Source: an uncultured Oceanospirillales bacterium
GTDB lineage: Bacteria > Pseudomonadota > Gammaproteobacteria > Xanthomonadales > SZUA-36
Assembly: GCA_913055655.1 (NCBI GenBank)
Contig: CAJXKA010000001.1
Coordinates: 186,001-250,000, forward strand
Reading direction: 5' to 3'
DNA length: 64,000 nt
Positions 42,038-51,193 of this stretch are shown here, piece by piece. Position 1 is the first letter of the stretch, and each line of letters begins with the position of its first letter. The position numbers were made by a program, and so were the translations under genes. The notes beneath the pieces are model-generated. The model was not told where the DNA came from. It made no database searches and saw only the letters and a list, made by a program, of their open reading frames with translations.

Positions 42038-44419
42038 CTGGATCGCCAGGTAACGCGCCGCAATCGTCGACCAGTCGAGTGATTCGGCCCGTTCGCGGCC
42101 GCCACGTCTCAGTTGCTCCGCAAGGTCCGCGTTCGTGGACACCTTGATGACCGCGTCGCAAATCGCGTCCCAGTCGTCCCGCACCAGCGCATCACGTCCG
42201 TCGACGACCGGAATGCCTTCAATCCCTTTCGACGTGCTGATCACGGGCAGACCGGCGGCGAAACAATCGACGATCTTCATCCGCGTACCGCCACCTTCGC
42301 GCAGTGGCACCACGGCCATGTCGGCGGTCTTCAGCCAGGGGGGTACGGTCTCGACGCTGCCGGTGCAATGAATGCGCGGGTGCAGGCCCTGCGGCGGCGA
42401 ATGACCGATCGCCAGCACGTGGGCCTCGACGCCGCCAGCCGCCAGCCGCGGCAGGATCTCGTCGGCGAACATCTGCAGCGCGTCGCGGTTGGGCGGGTAG
42501 GCGAACGTGCCGTGGTAGGCCATCAGCACCGCGTTCGCGGGAACACCGAACTGTTCGCGTGCCGGCGCGGTCTCGGCCGCGTCGAAGGCCGCCAGTGCGA
42601 TGCCGTGCGGCACGGTGTGCAGCAGGCCGGGGTGAACGCCGTCCTCGGCCAGGCGCTGGCGGTCGTTGTCGGACACGCAGATCACCGCGTCCGAGCGGTT
42701 GCACAGGTCGATCTCGATGGCGCGCAGGCGGCCGTACTGGTCGTCGGACAGTTCCGGCACCTGGGCGCGCAGTCGTTCGTACTCGACGTTGTGTTCGACC
42801 AGGACCGTGGCCGCGCCCAGTACATCGGCGGCCTGGCGGGCGGGTAATGCGTAGGCCGGGAACTCCGCCTGCAGGACGCCCGCGCCGGTCTTGCCGGCCA
42901 CGTACAGCAGCCGCCAGAACCAGCCGCGGTCGCTCAGTGGCAGGTACAGGAAGGCGTTGCTCTCCGGAATGTCCCGGGTGTAGTGGTCGAGTTTCACCCA
43001 GGGCAGGGGGCGGGCGAACAACTTCAGCCAGGCCGGGTAGGGCACTTCTTCGAACGGGCCTTCGGGCGGCACCCGGTACCAGTGTTTGCGGTTGTCGGTG
43101 ACCAGCGCCACGTCGCGCCCATGGCCGGCCAGCGCGCGGGCCGTTTCGACGATCTTGACGGCCGCGCCGTGGTCGGTCGGGAACAGGTCGTCGCGGGTGA
43201 CCATGACGATGGCGTCACCGCGGGGCTTTCGCCCCAGCCACTTCGCCAGCAGCACCCGGCGCGCCAGGCGGTAACGTCGCCCCAGTCGCTCGCGCAGCGG
43301 CGGTACGCCGATGACCGGCGGATGCTTGTCGGGCAGGCCGTGGCCATCCAGCCGGGCCGCCCGGGTCGGCGACCCCAGCCATTCGAGCAGCGGCGCCGCT
43401 GCGATTCCCGGGTCGAAGCAATCCTGTGCCAGGCGAATGGCGTTCTCGCTGCGCTGGCGCCACTCGTCCGGGTGGGCGACCAGGTGTTCGAGCAGTGGCT
43501 CGACTTCCGCGGGAGACGCGATGACCCAGCCGGCCTGGTATTCCGTCACCCCGCGGGCGATGGGCAGGTGGTCACTGCATAACAGCGGCAGTCCGTGCCG
43601 CAGGAAGTCGATTGAGCGAAACGACAGGCTATTCTGTCGTTCAACGTTGTTAGCGCCTAATTCGACACCAATATGCGCCTGTTCGGAGAGGATCGACTCG
43701 TATTCTGCGTGGCTGACCAGCCCGGTTGGCGCCTCGCCGGCCTCGGTGGCGTGGCCTCGATAGCGACCGCCCAGCCGGCGCAGCTGCACACGGCCATCAA
43801 GGTGCGACGCCGTGGCCTCGATGGCGGCCAGGTAGTCACCCGCATCGCGCCAGGGCCAGTCGACGCCACCGGCGACCAGCGTCAGCGGGTGCCGTGCCGG
43901 GTGCGGTGGCCGGCCCGGGCGGATTTCGCCGGCCAGGGGCACGACGCGCACCGGTGAGCCATCGCGCAGGTCGAAGCCGGCCTCGAGCAGGGGGTAAGTG
44001 AGCAAGCCGGCCTGTTCGGCATTGCCGGTTAGTACCAGGTCGCAGCGCGCCAGGGCCAGGCGCAGGCGCGCCAGTTCGGCGCCGACCCGGCCCGGGGCCT
44101 CGAACAGCACTTCCAGGGGCCGTGGCGCGACGAAGTCGAGGACAACAGGCGCCGCCAGTTCATAGGGCAGCAGCCCGAGCAGTTCCCAGTAGCTGACCAG
44201 TAGCACATCCGGGGCACTGGCGGTGATGAGCCCGTTCAGCTGGTCACGCGAATGAAATGCGCCGTCGCCGCTGGTGCCCCGCGGCGCCAGCCAGGCGTGC
44301 GTAACCTCGTGCCCGCCGCCCTGCATCGCCGTTTCGAGCTGCCGCGTCCGGATGGCGTTGCCGGTGGCCACGTCACCGGTATCCAGCGGCGGCTCCTGGC
44401 TGATGATCAGGACACGCAT
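42023..44419 (-). CDS. Fused double GT-B glycosyltransferase
   Basis: A 798-residue protein with two GT4-like halves. The first (about 1-360) starts MRVLIISQEPPLDTGDVATG, as in GT-B enzymes that scan for a transferase at the N-terminus, and contains NSLSFRSIDFLRHGLPLLCS. The second (about 400-798) begins AIVMVTRDDLFPTDHGAAVK and carries the GT4 C-terminal pattern VPLREGGGTRMKIVDCFAAG with the following STSKGIEGIP. No membrane segment or signal is present. It likely adds two sugars to a surface glycan. It is isolated among housekeeping genes, and sugar and acceptor are unknown. Confidence 0.82.
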   Translation of the reverse strand: MRVLIISQEPPLDTGDVATGNAIRTRQLETAMQGGGHEVTHAWLAPRGTSGDGAFHSRDQLNGLITASAPDVLLVSYWELLGLLPYELAAPVVLDFVAPRPLEVLFEAPGRVGAELARLRLALARCDLVLTGNAEQAGLLTYPLLEAGFDLRDGSPVRVVPLAGEIRPGRPPHPARHPLTLVAGGVDWPWRDAGDYLAAIEATASHLDGRVQLRRLGGRYRGHATEAGEAPTGLVSHAEYESILSEQAHIGVELGANNVERQNSLSFRSIDFLRHGLPLLCSDHLPIARGVTEYQAGWVIASPAEVEPLLEHLVAHPDEWRQRSENAIRLAQDCFDPGIAAAPLLEWLGSPTRAARLDGHGLPDKHPPVIGVPPLRERLGRRYRLARRVLLAKWLGRKPRGDAIVMVTRDDLFPTDHGAAVKIVETARALAGHGRDVALVTDNRKHWYRVPPEGPFEEVPYPAWLKLFARPLPWVKLDHYTRDIPESNAFLYLPLSDRGWFWRLLYVAGKTGAGVLQAEFPAYALPARQAADVLGAATVLVEHNVEYERLRAQVPELSDDQYGRLRAIEIDLCNRSDAVICVSDNDRQRLAEDGVHPGLLHTVPHGIALAAFDAAETAPAREQFGVPANAVLMAYHGTFAYPPNRDALQMFADEILPRLAAGGVEAHVLAIGHSPPQGLHPRIHCTGSVETVPPWLKTADMAVVPLREGGGTRMKIVDCFAAGLPVISTSKGIEGIPVVDGRDALVRDDWDAICDAVIKVSTNADLAEQLRRGGRERAESLDWSTIAARYLAIQSTLA

Positions 44420-44429
44420 GTTGTCGTGG

Positions 44430-45800
44430 CTAGCCCTGGCCGCCGATGATCAGGTAGGTGGCCAGGCCGACGAAGCCCAGGATGCCGATCACGTCGGTCA
44501 CCGTGGTCAGCACCACGCCGCCGGCCAGCGCCGGGTCGATGGACAGGCGCTTGAGCACGATGGGAATGATCACGCCGGCAATCGCGCCGGCGAACAGGTT
44601 CAGCAAAATGGCGATGGCCATGACGACCCCGAGTTCGACCTCCCGGTACCACAGCCACGCGACCAGCCCGATGATCACCGAAAACACCAGGCCGTTCAGG
44701 ATGCCGACGGCGATTTCCTTGCGGAACATGAACGCCATGTTGCTGGTGTTCACCTGGCCGGTGGCCATGCCGCGGATCATCAGGGTCAGCGTCTGGGTGC
44801 CGGCGATGCCGCCCATGCTCATGACGATGGGAAACATCACCGCGGTGGCGACGATCTGCTCCAGCGTCGGCTCGAACCAGGACAGCACCAGCGCCGCCAG
44901 CAGCGCGGTCACCAGGTTGACGCCCAGCCAGATCCAGCGCCGCCGCGCCGAGTTCACCACCGGCGCAAACATGTCGTCTTCCTCGTCCAGGCCGGCCATG
45001 GTCAGCACCGAGTGCTCGGCCTCTTCGCGGATCACGTCGACCACGTCATCGATGGTGATGCGCCCGACCAGCAGGCCGCCGGCGTCGATGACCGGCGCCG
45101 AGACCAGGTCATGGTGCTCGAACTCGGTGGCCACCTGGGCCGCGGGCATGTCGACGGGCAGCACGGCGGGCGAGGGCTGCATCAGCTCGGAGACGAGCCG
45201 GTCGGGGTCCTCGGTCAGCAGGTCGGACAGGCGGATGTCGCCCATGTAGCGGCCATCGCGGCTGACCACGAACAGCACGTCCAGCAGGTCGGGCAGCTCG
45301 CCGCGGGCGCGCAGGTAACGCAGCACCACTTCCAGGCTGACGTCGCGACGCACCGTCAGCACGTTCGGGTCCATCAGGCCGCCGGCGGAATCCTCGGGGT
45401 AGGCGAGCACCTGGTGCAGGCGTTCGCGGTCCTGGCGTGTCATCGACGACAGGACCTCGCGGATCACGGTGTCCGGCAGGTCGTCCAGAATGTCGGCGAG
45501 GTCGTCGATGTCGAGGTCGCCGACCGCCGCGGCCAGCTCCTCGTCGTCGGTGCCGCTGATCAGTCCCTGGCGGACCTCGTCGTTGACCTCGACCAGGACT
45601 TCGCCGTCGAGCTCGGTGTCGACCAGTTCCCAGACCGCCAGTCGCTTGGCGGGCGGCAGGGATTCAAGCAGGTCGCCGATCTCGGCGGCGGAGAGGTTGT
45701 TGACCAGCTGGCGGACCTGGGCGCGGGTACCGCTGCCGAGCGCTTCGGACAACGACTCGTGATGACGGGCGATTTTTTCTTCCAGCACCTTGTCGCCCAT
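44430..45800 (-). CDS. mgtE: Magnesium transporter MgtE
   Basis: Homodimeric Mg2+ channel of the inner membrane. The N-terminal MgtE domain (LSAAEIGDLLESLPPAKR, LDIDDLADILDDLPD) and two CBS domains (LMDPNVLTVRRDVSLE; LMQPSPAVLPVDMPAAQ) sense Mg2+. Five membrane helices follow with the conserved VMFPIVMSMGGIAGTQTLTL selectivity region, here read in pieces. GGGGAGG lies 5 bases before the ATG at 45800, which fixes the start (456 residues). A promoter lies in the 118-base gap behind ptsI. Confidence 0.96.
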   Translation of the reverse strand: MGDKVLEEKIARHHESLSEALGSGTRAQVRQLVNNLSAAEIGDLLESLPPAKRLAVWELVDTELDGEVLVEVNDEVRQGLISGTDDEELAAAVGDLDIDDLADILDDLPDTVIREVLSSMTRQDRERLHQVLAYPEDSAGGLMDPNVLTVRRDVSLEVVLRYLRARGELPDLLDVLFVVSRDGRYMGDIRLSDLLTEDPDRLVSELMQPSPAVLPVDMPAAQVATEFEHHDLVSAPVIDAGGLLVGRITIDDVVDVIREEAEHSVLTMAGLDEEDDMFAPVVNSARRRWIWLGVNLVTALLAALVLSWFEPTLEQIVATAVMFPIVMSMGGIAGTQTLTLMIRGMATGQVNTSNMAFMFRKEIAVGILNGLVFSVIIGLVAWLWYREVELGVVMAIAILLNLFAGAIAGVIIPIVLKRLSIDPALAGGVVLTTVTDVIGILGFVGLATYLIIGGQG

Positions 45801-45853
45801 GGGAGCCTCCCCGCGTAACCGGCCCACCGGTCGGCGGGCGCCCTCAGGGACCT

Positions 45854-45882
45854 ATTATCGGGTAAGCCGCGAAGCCTTCCAA
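45854..45882 (-). promoter_or_regulatory. Promoter of mgtE
   Basis: On the minus strand TTGGAA (45882-45877) and GATAAT (45859-45854) are separated by 17 bases. The predicted leader of about 47 bases can fold ACCGG-TGGG-CCGGT ahead of the ribosome binding site. It is too short for the known M-box Mg2+ riboswitch. Confidence 0.5.
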
Positions 45883-45918
45883 GCGCGGTCGATGCGGTGT
45901 GCCATGACGGCGCCGGTT

Positions 45919-47673
45919 TTAACCGTGAAACTGGGCGTCATCGAGGTACTGCACCAGCGTGGGAAAGCGATCCTGGCCGTCACCTTCGCGCCAGCGATGC
46001 ATGGCGTCACGGACACGGCCGATATCGGTCTCGTTGATGACCTTTTTCACTTCCAGCAGCGCTCGGGGCTGGACGCTGAATTCCGTCAGCCCCATGGCCA
46101 GCAACAGCCGTGTATAGCGCCGGTCACCCGCGATCTCGCCGCACACCGCCAGTGGCAGCTGCAGGCGCGCCGCGGTGTCAAACACGTGGCTGAGCAGGTG
46201 CACGACGCCGGGATGCTGCGGGTCGTACAGGTGAGCGACGTGCTCGTCGACGCGGTCGGCGGCCACCAGGTACTGGATCAGGTCGTTGGTGCCGATGGAA
46301 ACGAAGTCGAGGTCATTGGCGAAGGCTTCCAGGCTGAGCGCCGCGGCCGGCACCTCGATCATGCCGCCCATGGGCATGGCCGGGTCGTAGGCAATGCCGG
46401 CCTGGTCAAGCTCGGCGCGGGTTTCGGCCAGCAGTGAACGTACCGCGCGGGCCTCGCGCGCCGTGGTCAGCATCGGGATCAGCATCCGCACCGGCCCCAG
46501 CGCGCTGGCGCGGAGAATGGCGCGCAGCTGGATCTTGAACAGCTCGACCTCGCGCAGGCACAGGCGCACGGCGCGCAGGCCCAGCGCCGGGTTGGGGTTG
46601 CTGCGCAGGCTCTGGAAATCCAGCAGGTCGGCGGTCTTGTCGGCGCCGATGTCCAACGTGCGGATGGTCAGCGGGGCGCCGCCCAGGGCCTTGAGCGCCT
46701 CGCGGTACTGCGCCAGCTGCGCTTCCTCGTCCGGGGGTTCGCCGGACATGAACAGGAATTCGCTGCGATACAGGCCGACACCACCGGCGCCGTCGGCCAT
46801 GGCCTGGCGCATGTCGTCCGGGCGCTCGGCATTGGCCATCAGGCGAATCTCGCAGGCGTCCAGGCTGGCGGCCGGGCGCTCGCGCAGGCTGTCCAGGGCC
46901 TGGCGGAAACGCACCGATTCCGACTGTTTCTGCAGGTAGTGCCGCAGGATGGATTCCTCGGGGTCGGCGAACACCACGCCGTAATGCCCGTCCATGATCA
47001 GCTGTTCACCCTCGGTGATCAGCGACTGCGCCCGGCGCACGCCCATGACCGTCGGGATGCCCATGCCCCGGGCCAGGATGGCGGTGTGTGAATACGGGCT
47101 GCCGTGCTCAGTGATGACACCGGCGACGCCGCGTTCATGCAGGATGGCCATCTCGCCCGGGGTCAGTTCGGTGGCGACCACGAGGGTGTGCCCAAGTCGG
47201 TCGGGCACATCGCTCAGGGGTTCCTCGCCGCCCTCGTCGGTGAGCGTGTTCTGCACCAGCCGCACCACCTGGGCAGCGTCGTCGGCGCGGCTGCGGATGT
47301 AGTCATCGTCGATGGCGCGGAACTCGGTCAGCAGGGCTTCCAGCTGCAGCTGCATGGCCCACTCCGCGTTGCACAGGTCTTTCTCGATATGCGCGATGGC
47401 GCCGTCGAGCAGGCTGGAGTCCTCCAGCATCATGACGTGGGTGCGGATGATTTCACTGGCGGATGCGCCGGCGGCGGCCTGCAGGCGCTCGGCCAGTGCG
47501 GAGAGATTCTCACGAGCGTCGGCCACGGCCCGGCGCAGGCGTTCGATCTCGGCCGCGACCCGTTTGCGGCCGATCTTGAATTCACCAATCTCGATTTCAT
47601 TGCGCTGCAGCACGTGGGCGCGACCGACGGCGATGCCGTCTTCAACGCGGTGACCGGACAGCGCCAGCGTCAT
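45919..47673 (-). CDS. ptsI: PTS enzyme I (PEP-protein phosphotransferase)
   Basis: Transfers phosphate from PEP to HPr. A 584-residue protein without an N-terminal GAF domain, so it is ordinary EI rather than EI-Ntr (PtsP), although Xanthomonas genes in this position are sometimes named ptsP. The phosphorylated His196 is in HGSPYSHTAILARG. The PEP-binding barrel shows GGVGLYRSEFLFM, IRTLDIGADK and SIGTNDLIQYLVAADR. It overlaps ptsH by four bases (ATGA). Confidence 0.95.
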   Translation of the reverse strand: MTLALSGHRVEDGIAVGRAHVLQRNEIEIGEFKIGRKRVAAEIERLRRAVADARENLSALAERLQAAAGASASEIIRTHVMMLEDSSLLDGAIAHIEKDLCNAEWAMQLQLEALLTEFRAIDDDYIRSRADDAAQVVRLVQNTLTDEGGEEPLSDVPDRLGHTLVVATELTPGEMAILHERGVAGVITEHGSPYSHTAILARGMGIPTVMGVRRAQSLITEGEQLIMDGHYGVVFADPEESILRHYLQKQSESVRFRQALDSLRERPAASLDACEIRLMANAERPDDMRQAMADGAGGVGLYRSEFLFMSGEPPDEEAQLAQYREALKALGGAPLTIRTLDIGADKTADLLDFQSLRSNPNPALGLRAVRLCLREVELFKIQLRAILRASALGPVRMLIPMLTTAREARAVRSLLAETRAELDQAGIAYDPAMPMGGMIEVPAAALSLEAFANDLDFVSIGTNDLIQYLVAADRVDEHVAHLYDPQHPGVVHLLSHVFDTAARLQLPLAVCGEIAGDRRYTRLLLAMGLTEFSVQPRALLEVKKVINETDIGRVRDAMHRWREGDGQDRFPTLVQYLDDAQFHG

Positions 47674-47963
47674 CCCGGGTCCTTCGCGGCGGGCTCGGCG
47701 TTCTCGCCGAAACCGTCCTCGACCAGGCCGGCGAGCGAGGCCAGCGCGGCGTCGGCGTCGCCGCCGCCTGTTTCGATGGACAGCGTCGCGCCATGGGCGG
47801 CGGCCAGCATCAGCACGCCCATGATCGATTTCCCGTTAACGGTGCGGCCGGCGTGGCTGAGTTCCACGCTGGCCTCGAACCGGTTGGCGCATTCGACCAG
47901 GCGCGCGGCGGCCCGGGCGTGCAGGCCCAGTTCATTGCAGATGACCACGTCGCGGGTCGGCAT
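47670..47963 (-). CDS. ptsH: PTS phosphocarrier protein HPr
   Basis: A 97-residue HPr with phosphorylatable His15 in NELGLHARAAARLVE and the regulatory Ser46 in VNGKSIMGVLML. Ser46 is the target of HprK, encoded in the same cluster at 49218-50180. A C-terminal extension of about ten residues (ENAEPAAKDPG) exceeds the usual 85-90 residue length. The start shares a base with the upstream stop (TGATG). Confidence 0.96.
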   Translation of the reverse strand: MPTRDVVICNELGLHARAAARLVECANRFEASVELSHAGRTVNGKSIMGVLMLAAAHGATLSIETGGGDADAALASLAGLVEDGFGENAEPAAKDPG

Positions 47964-48346
47964 CAGGGCATCACCTCGATGGCGCGGCGGCCCCCTTCGG
48001 CGGCGATGGCGGCGAGATCGGGCAGGGGACGCAGGCGGTAGTTCCAGGCCCGGATCAGCATCGGCAGGTTGAGGCCGGTGACGACCGCGCTGCGGCGGCC
48101 TTCCGAGGCTTCCAGCGCCAGGTTGGAGGGCGTGGCGCCGGGCAGGTCGGTCAGCACCAGGACGCCGGCGCCGGCGTCGGCCTCGTCCAGGGTGGCCCGT
48201 AGCGTGGCGGCGGTCAGCGCCTCGTCATAGCCGACCTCGACGACGATGGCGCCGGCCAGGTCGGTGGCGAGAATGTTGCGCGCCTGGTCCAGCAGTGCGC
48301 TGCCGATGCCGTCATGGGTGACCAGCGCCAGCGTGACGGCGTTCAC
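47963..48346 (-). CDS. PTS mannose-family EIIA-like protein
   Basis: A 127-residue EIIA-Man-fold protein with the active-site His in LALVTHDGIGSALL (His11). LVLTDLPGATPSN is the second family signature. It takes phosphate from HPr, but no mannose-type EIIB, EIIC or EIID gene accompanies it, so it is probably regulatory. A GTG start overlaps the rapZ stop (GTGA), with GGGAG upstream. The same gene lies at this position in Xanthomonas-type clusters, to my knowledge. Confidence 0.9.
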   Translation of the reverse strand: MNAVTLALVTHDGIGSALLDQARNILATDLAGAIVVEVGYDEALTAATLRATLDEADAGAGVLVLTDLPGATPSNLALEASEGRRSAVVTGLNLPMLIRAWNYRLRPLPDLAAIAAEGGRRAIEVMP

Positions 48347-49215
48347 GAGGACAGCTCCCGGTGATGAAGCACGACCTCGGGAAAATCACGGGACAGTTCC
48401 CGTTTCACGCGTTCGGCCAGGTAAACCGAGCGGTGCCGGCCACCGGTGCAGCCGATCCCGATGGTCACGAAGGCACGATGAACCCTTTCGAATTCGGGCA
48501 ACCAGCGTTGCAGGTAGGCGAGAATATCGTCGCCCATCTGCGTGACCAGCGGTTCCTGTTCCAGCCAGGCGGCCACGCCGTCGTCGCGGCCGGTTTTCGG
48601 TCGCAGTGATTTGTCCCAGTGCGGGTTGGGCAGGCAGCGCGCATCGAACAGGAAATCGACGTCGGTCGGCGCGCCGTGGCTGAAGCCGAATGACTGCAGC
48701 ACCACCGTCATCTCGCGACTGTCCTGCGCCACGCGTTTCCACATTTCGTGGGTCAGCTGGTGAATGTTGATCCGCGTGGTGTCGATGACATGGTCGGCGG
48801 CGTCGGCCACCGGGCGCATCAGTTCGCGTTCGTGGGCGATGGCGGTTTTCAGGCCGCCCTGGTCCTGCGCCAGCGGATGCCGGCGACGGGTCTTGGAAAA
48901 GCGTTTGACCAGCGTATCGTCGTCCGCGGCCAGGAACAGCAGCTGTGCGTTCAGGCCGGATTCACGCAGGGTATCCAGCCAGCCCGGCACGTCGTCGAGT
49001 TTCAGGCCCGGCGCACGCGCGTCGATGCCCAGCGCCACCTTGCGGTAGAGCTCGCGGTCATCGCGGACCTGGTTTGCGAACTCGCCCATCAGCCGCGCCG
49101 GCAGGTTGTCGATGCAATGGAAACCCATGTCCTCCAGCGCCTTCAGCGCGGTGGACTTGCCGGCGCCGGACAGGCCGCTGACGATGACGATATGGGGGTC
49201 GACGGCGGCGTTCAC
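48343..49215 (-). CDS. rapZ: RNase adapter protein RapZ
   Basis: In enterobacteria RapZ directs RNase E to a small RNA controlling glucosamine-6-phosphate synthase. Walker A GLSGAGKS is at residues 14-21; CTGGRHRSVYLAE lies in the C-terminal RNA-binding half. I chose the GTG at 49215, which has GGAGGA 7 bases upstream and gives 290 residues; another GTG at 49230 would overlap hprK by 13 bases. Function in an organism with HprK may differ and is inferred. Confidence 0.94.
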   Translation of the reverse strand: MNAAVDPHIVIVSGLSGAGKSTALKALEDMGFHCIDNLPARLMGEFANQVRDDRELYRKVALGIDARAPGLKLDDVPGWLDTLRESGLNAQLLFLAADDDTLVKRFSKTRRRHPLAQDQGGLKTAIAHERELMRPVADAADHVIDTTRINIHQLTHEMWKRVAQDSREMTVVLQSFGFSHGAPTDVDFLFDARCLPNPHWDKSLRPKTGRDDGVAAWLEQEPLVTQMGDDILAYLQRWLPEFERVHRAFVTIGIGCTGGRHRSVYLAERVKRELSRDFPEVVLHHRELSS

Positions 49216-49217
49216 GC

Positions 49218-50180
49218 CTATTCCTCCCACGGTGACAGCTGGCCGCGAAGGATTCGCGAATGGCGCTCGATGAACGCCGAGGTGGCGTCGTAGCCCTTCA
49301 TGCGCAGCATGAAATCACGCACGGCGGCCTCGGCGATGACCGCCATGTTACGGCCGGCCAGCACGGGCAGGGTGATCTGCGGGATATCCAGGTCGAGCAC
49401 GCGCCGGGTGGTGGCGTCGCCGCGCAGGCGGTCCACTTCCGGTGGCCGGTTGGCGTCCTCGGGAATCTTCAGGTGGATGATCAGGCGCAGGAACTTGTTC
49501 AGCTTGATGGTGGCGTCGCCGAACATCTCGCGCACGTTGAGCACGCCCAGGCCGCGCACTTCCAGGCAGTCCTGGATGACCTCGGGGCAGGACCCGTCGA
49601 TGATTTCCGGCGAGATCTGCGTGAACTCCGGCGCATCGTCGGCGATCAGGCGGTGGCCGCGGTTCAACAGTTCCAGCGCCAGTTCGCTCTTGCCGCTGCC
49701 GGCGTCGCCGGAGATCAGCACGCCGATGGTGAACACCTCCATGAACACGCCGTGCATCGTGCAGCGGCGGGCCAGTACACGGGAAATGTGATACTGCAGG
49801 AAATTGACCAGCTCGTAGCTGGATTTGCCGGAGGCCAGCAACGGCTTGCCGGCGCAATCGGCGGCGTTCACCAGGTCTTCCGGGATCTCGTGACCACCGC
49901 CGACGACGACCGCCAGCAGGTCATCGGCGAAAATGGCGGCGATCGTGTCGTCGCGCGTCGCGGCCGGCAGCGCGCCCAGGTATTCCAGTTCCTCGACCCC
50001 CAGCACCTGGACGCGGTTGGGATGGATGAGGTTCAGGTAGCCGGCCAGCGCCGGCCGCGCCGACATGTCGCGGTCGGACAGCAGTGCGTGGTCGCCTTCG
50101 CGCGGGCCCGCCACCCAGTGCAGGTCCAGCCGTTTCCTCAGCTTGTCGAACAGGTCCAGCGCTGTGAGCGTGCGGGTCAC
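49218..50180 (-). CDS. hprK: HPr kinase/phosphorylase
   Basis: Bifunctional enzyme phosphorylating HPr on Ser46 and reversing it with phosphate. The 320 residues include HGVFMEVFTIGVLISGDAG leading into the P-loop at about residues 156-163 (GDAGSGKS), then RLIADD and the HprK signature EVRGLGVLNVREMFG. HprK is typical of Firmicutes and is present in a subset of proteobacteria including Xanthomonas relatives. It sits between ptsN and rapZ. The intact motifs and conserved HPr Ser46 suggest a working pair. Confidence 0.96.
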   Translation of the reverse strand: MTRTLTALDLFDKLRKRLDLHWVAGPREGDHALLSDRDMSARPALAGYLNLIHPNRVQVLGVEELEYLGALPAATRDDTIAAIFADDLLAVVVGGGHEIPEDLVNAADCAGKPLLASGKSSYELVNFLQYHISRVLARRCTMHGVFMEVFTIGVLISGDAGSGKSELALELLNRGHRLIADDAPEFTQISPEIIDGSCPEVIQDCLEVRGLGVLNVREMFGDATIKLNKFLRLIIHLKIPEDANRPPEVDRLRGDATTRRVLDLDIPQITLPVLAGRNMAVIAEAAVRDFMLRMKGYDATSAFIERHSRILRGQLSPWEE

Positions 50181-50198
50181 TGGGCTAACCGGCCCTCG

Positions 50199-50654
50199 TC
50201 AATGTCGGGTTCGGGACAGCAGTTGTGCCAGTTCGGTGGCGTCCTCGGTCTGGCGGAGCCGTTCCAGCAGGTCGGGATCGCTGAACTTCTCGGCGATCTC
50301 GGACAGCAGTTTCAGGTGGTCGCTGGTGCAGTGTTCGGGCACGGCCAGGGCGAACAGCAGGTCCACCGGCTTGCCGTCGACAGCGTCGAAGGCCAGCGGC
50401 CGTTCCAGGCGGATAAACACCGCCTGCACGCGGGAAGACCCCGTCACCCGACCGTGGGGAATGGCCACGCCATTGCCCAGGCCGGTACTGCCCAGCCGCT
50501 CCCGGGCGCAGAGGCTTTCGAAGATCTCCCGCGAACTCGGGCCTTCCTCCTCCTTCGCCAGGGCCTTGCTGATGACTTCGAGCAGGCGCTTCTTGCTACT
50601 GGTTCGGACGGCGGGTAGCACGCTGTCCGGGCTGATCAGGTCGTCGACGAGCAT
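50199..50654 (-). CDS. ptsN: PTS EIIA-Ntr regulatory protein
   Basis: A 151-residue EIIA of the nitrogen-PTS, usually controlling potassium, nitrogen and stress regulators by its phosphorylation state. The active His67 is in GNGVAIPHGRV. Downstream signatures VDLLFALAVPE and HLKLLSEIAEKF are typical. It sits in the canonical rpoN-hpf-ptsN order. With only an ordinary EI visible here, a separate EI-Ntr elsewhere in the genome cannot be excluded. Confidence 0.96.
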   Translation of the reverse strand: MLVDDLISPDSVLPAVRTSSKKRLLEVISKALAKEEEGPSSREIFESLCARERLGSTGLGNGVAIPHGRVTGSSRVQAVFIRLERPLAFDAVDGKPVDLLFALAVPEHCTSDHLKLLSEIAEKFSDPDLLERLRQTEDATELAQLLSRTRH

Positions 50655-50701
50655 GGGGTACGGGTCTCTGCAGCCGTTCGGGCTGGGTTGTTGTCCGGTG
50701 G

Positions 50702-51028
50702 TCAGGCGTTCGGAGAAGCCGTGAGGTCCGGCTTCTCGTGGTGGTGATCGCGCAGCCGGTCTTTCAGGCGGCGCACCTGGCGGTCGATCTTGTCGGCCAG
50801 GCCGTCGATGGCGGCGTACATGTCATCGGCCTTGTCATTGGCGAACAGCGTACGGCCGCCCGCGTTGACGGTGGCTTCCGCCATCTGGTCATGTTTTTCA
50901 ACATTAAGGATCACGTCAACGGATACGACGCGGTCGAAATGGCGCGTCAGGCGCTGCATTTTTTCCGTGACGTAGGCGCGCAGGGCGGGGGTAACTTCGA
51001 CGTGATGTCCGGTAATCGTCAATTGCAT
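50702..51028 (-). CDS. hpf: Ribosome hibernation promoting factor (short HPF)
   Basis: A 108-residue protein of the HPF/YfiA family that dimerises 70S ribosomes in stationary phase. The motifs QLTITGHHVEVTPALRAYV and YAAIDGLADKIDRQVRRLK are clear; no C-terminal extension, so it is the short form. AGGAGAAGGAAA precedes the ATG. A 165-base gap separates it from rpoN and includes TAGAAT, a possible -10 of its own. Confidence 0.95.
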   Translation of the reverse strand: MQLTITGHHVEVTPALRAYVTEKMQRLTRHFDRVVSVDVILNVEKHDQMAEATVNAGGRTLFANDKADDMYAAIDGLADKIDRQVRRLKDRLRDHHHEKPDLTASPNA

Positions 51029-51193
51029 TTTCCTTCTCCTGGTTTCGAGATGGAAAGGGACCGGCCGGGTCGGGCCGGCGTCAGGGTAATCGTTGGGGTT
51101 CGAGCCGCCCGTTGAATCCGGATGTGCCCCTCGGGGGGCGGCTTCGCAATGAAAACGTCATGAACTGATTCTATACCCGGCGTCGCGGCTTTC

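Noticed and set aside
45801..45853. Mg2+ riboswitch upstream of mgtE
   Set aside because: The predicted leader is about 47 bases with one short hairpin, far smaller than the known M-box.
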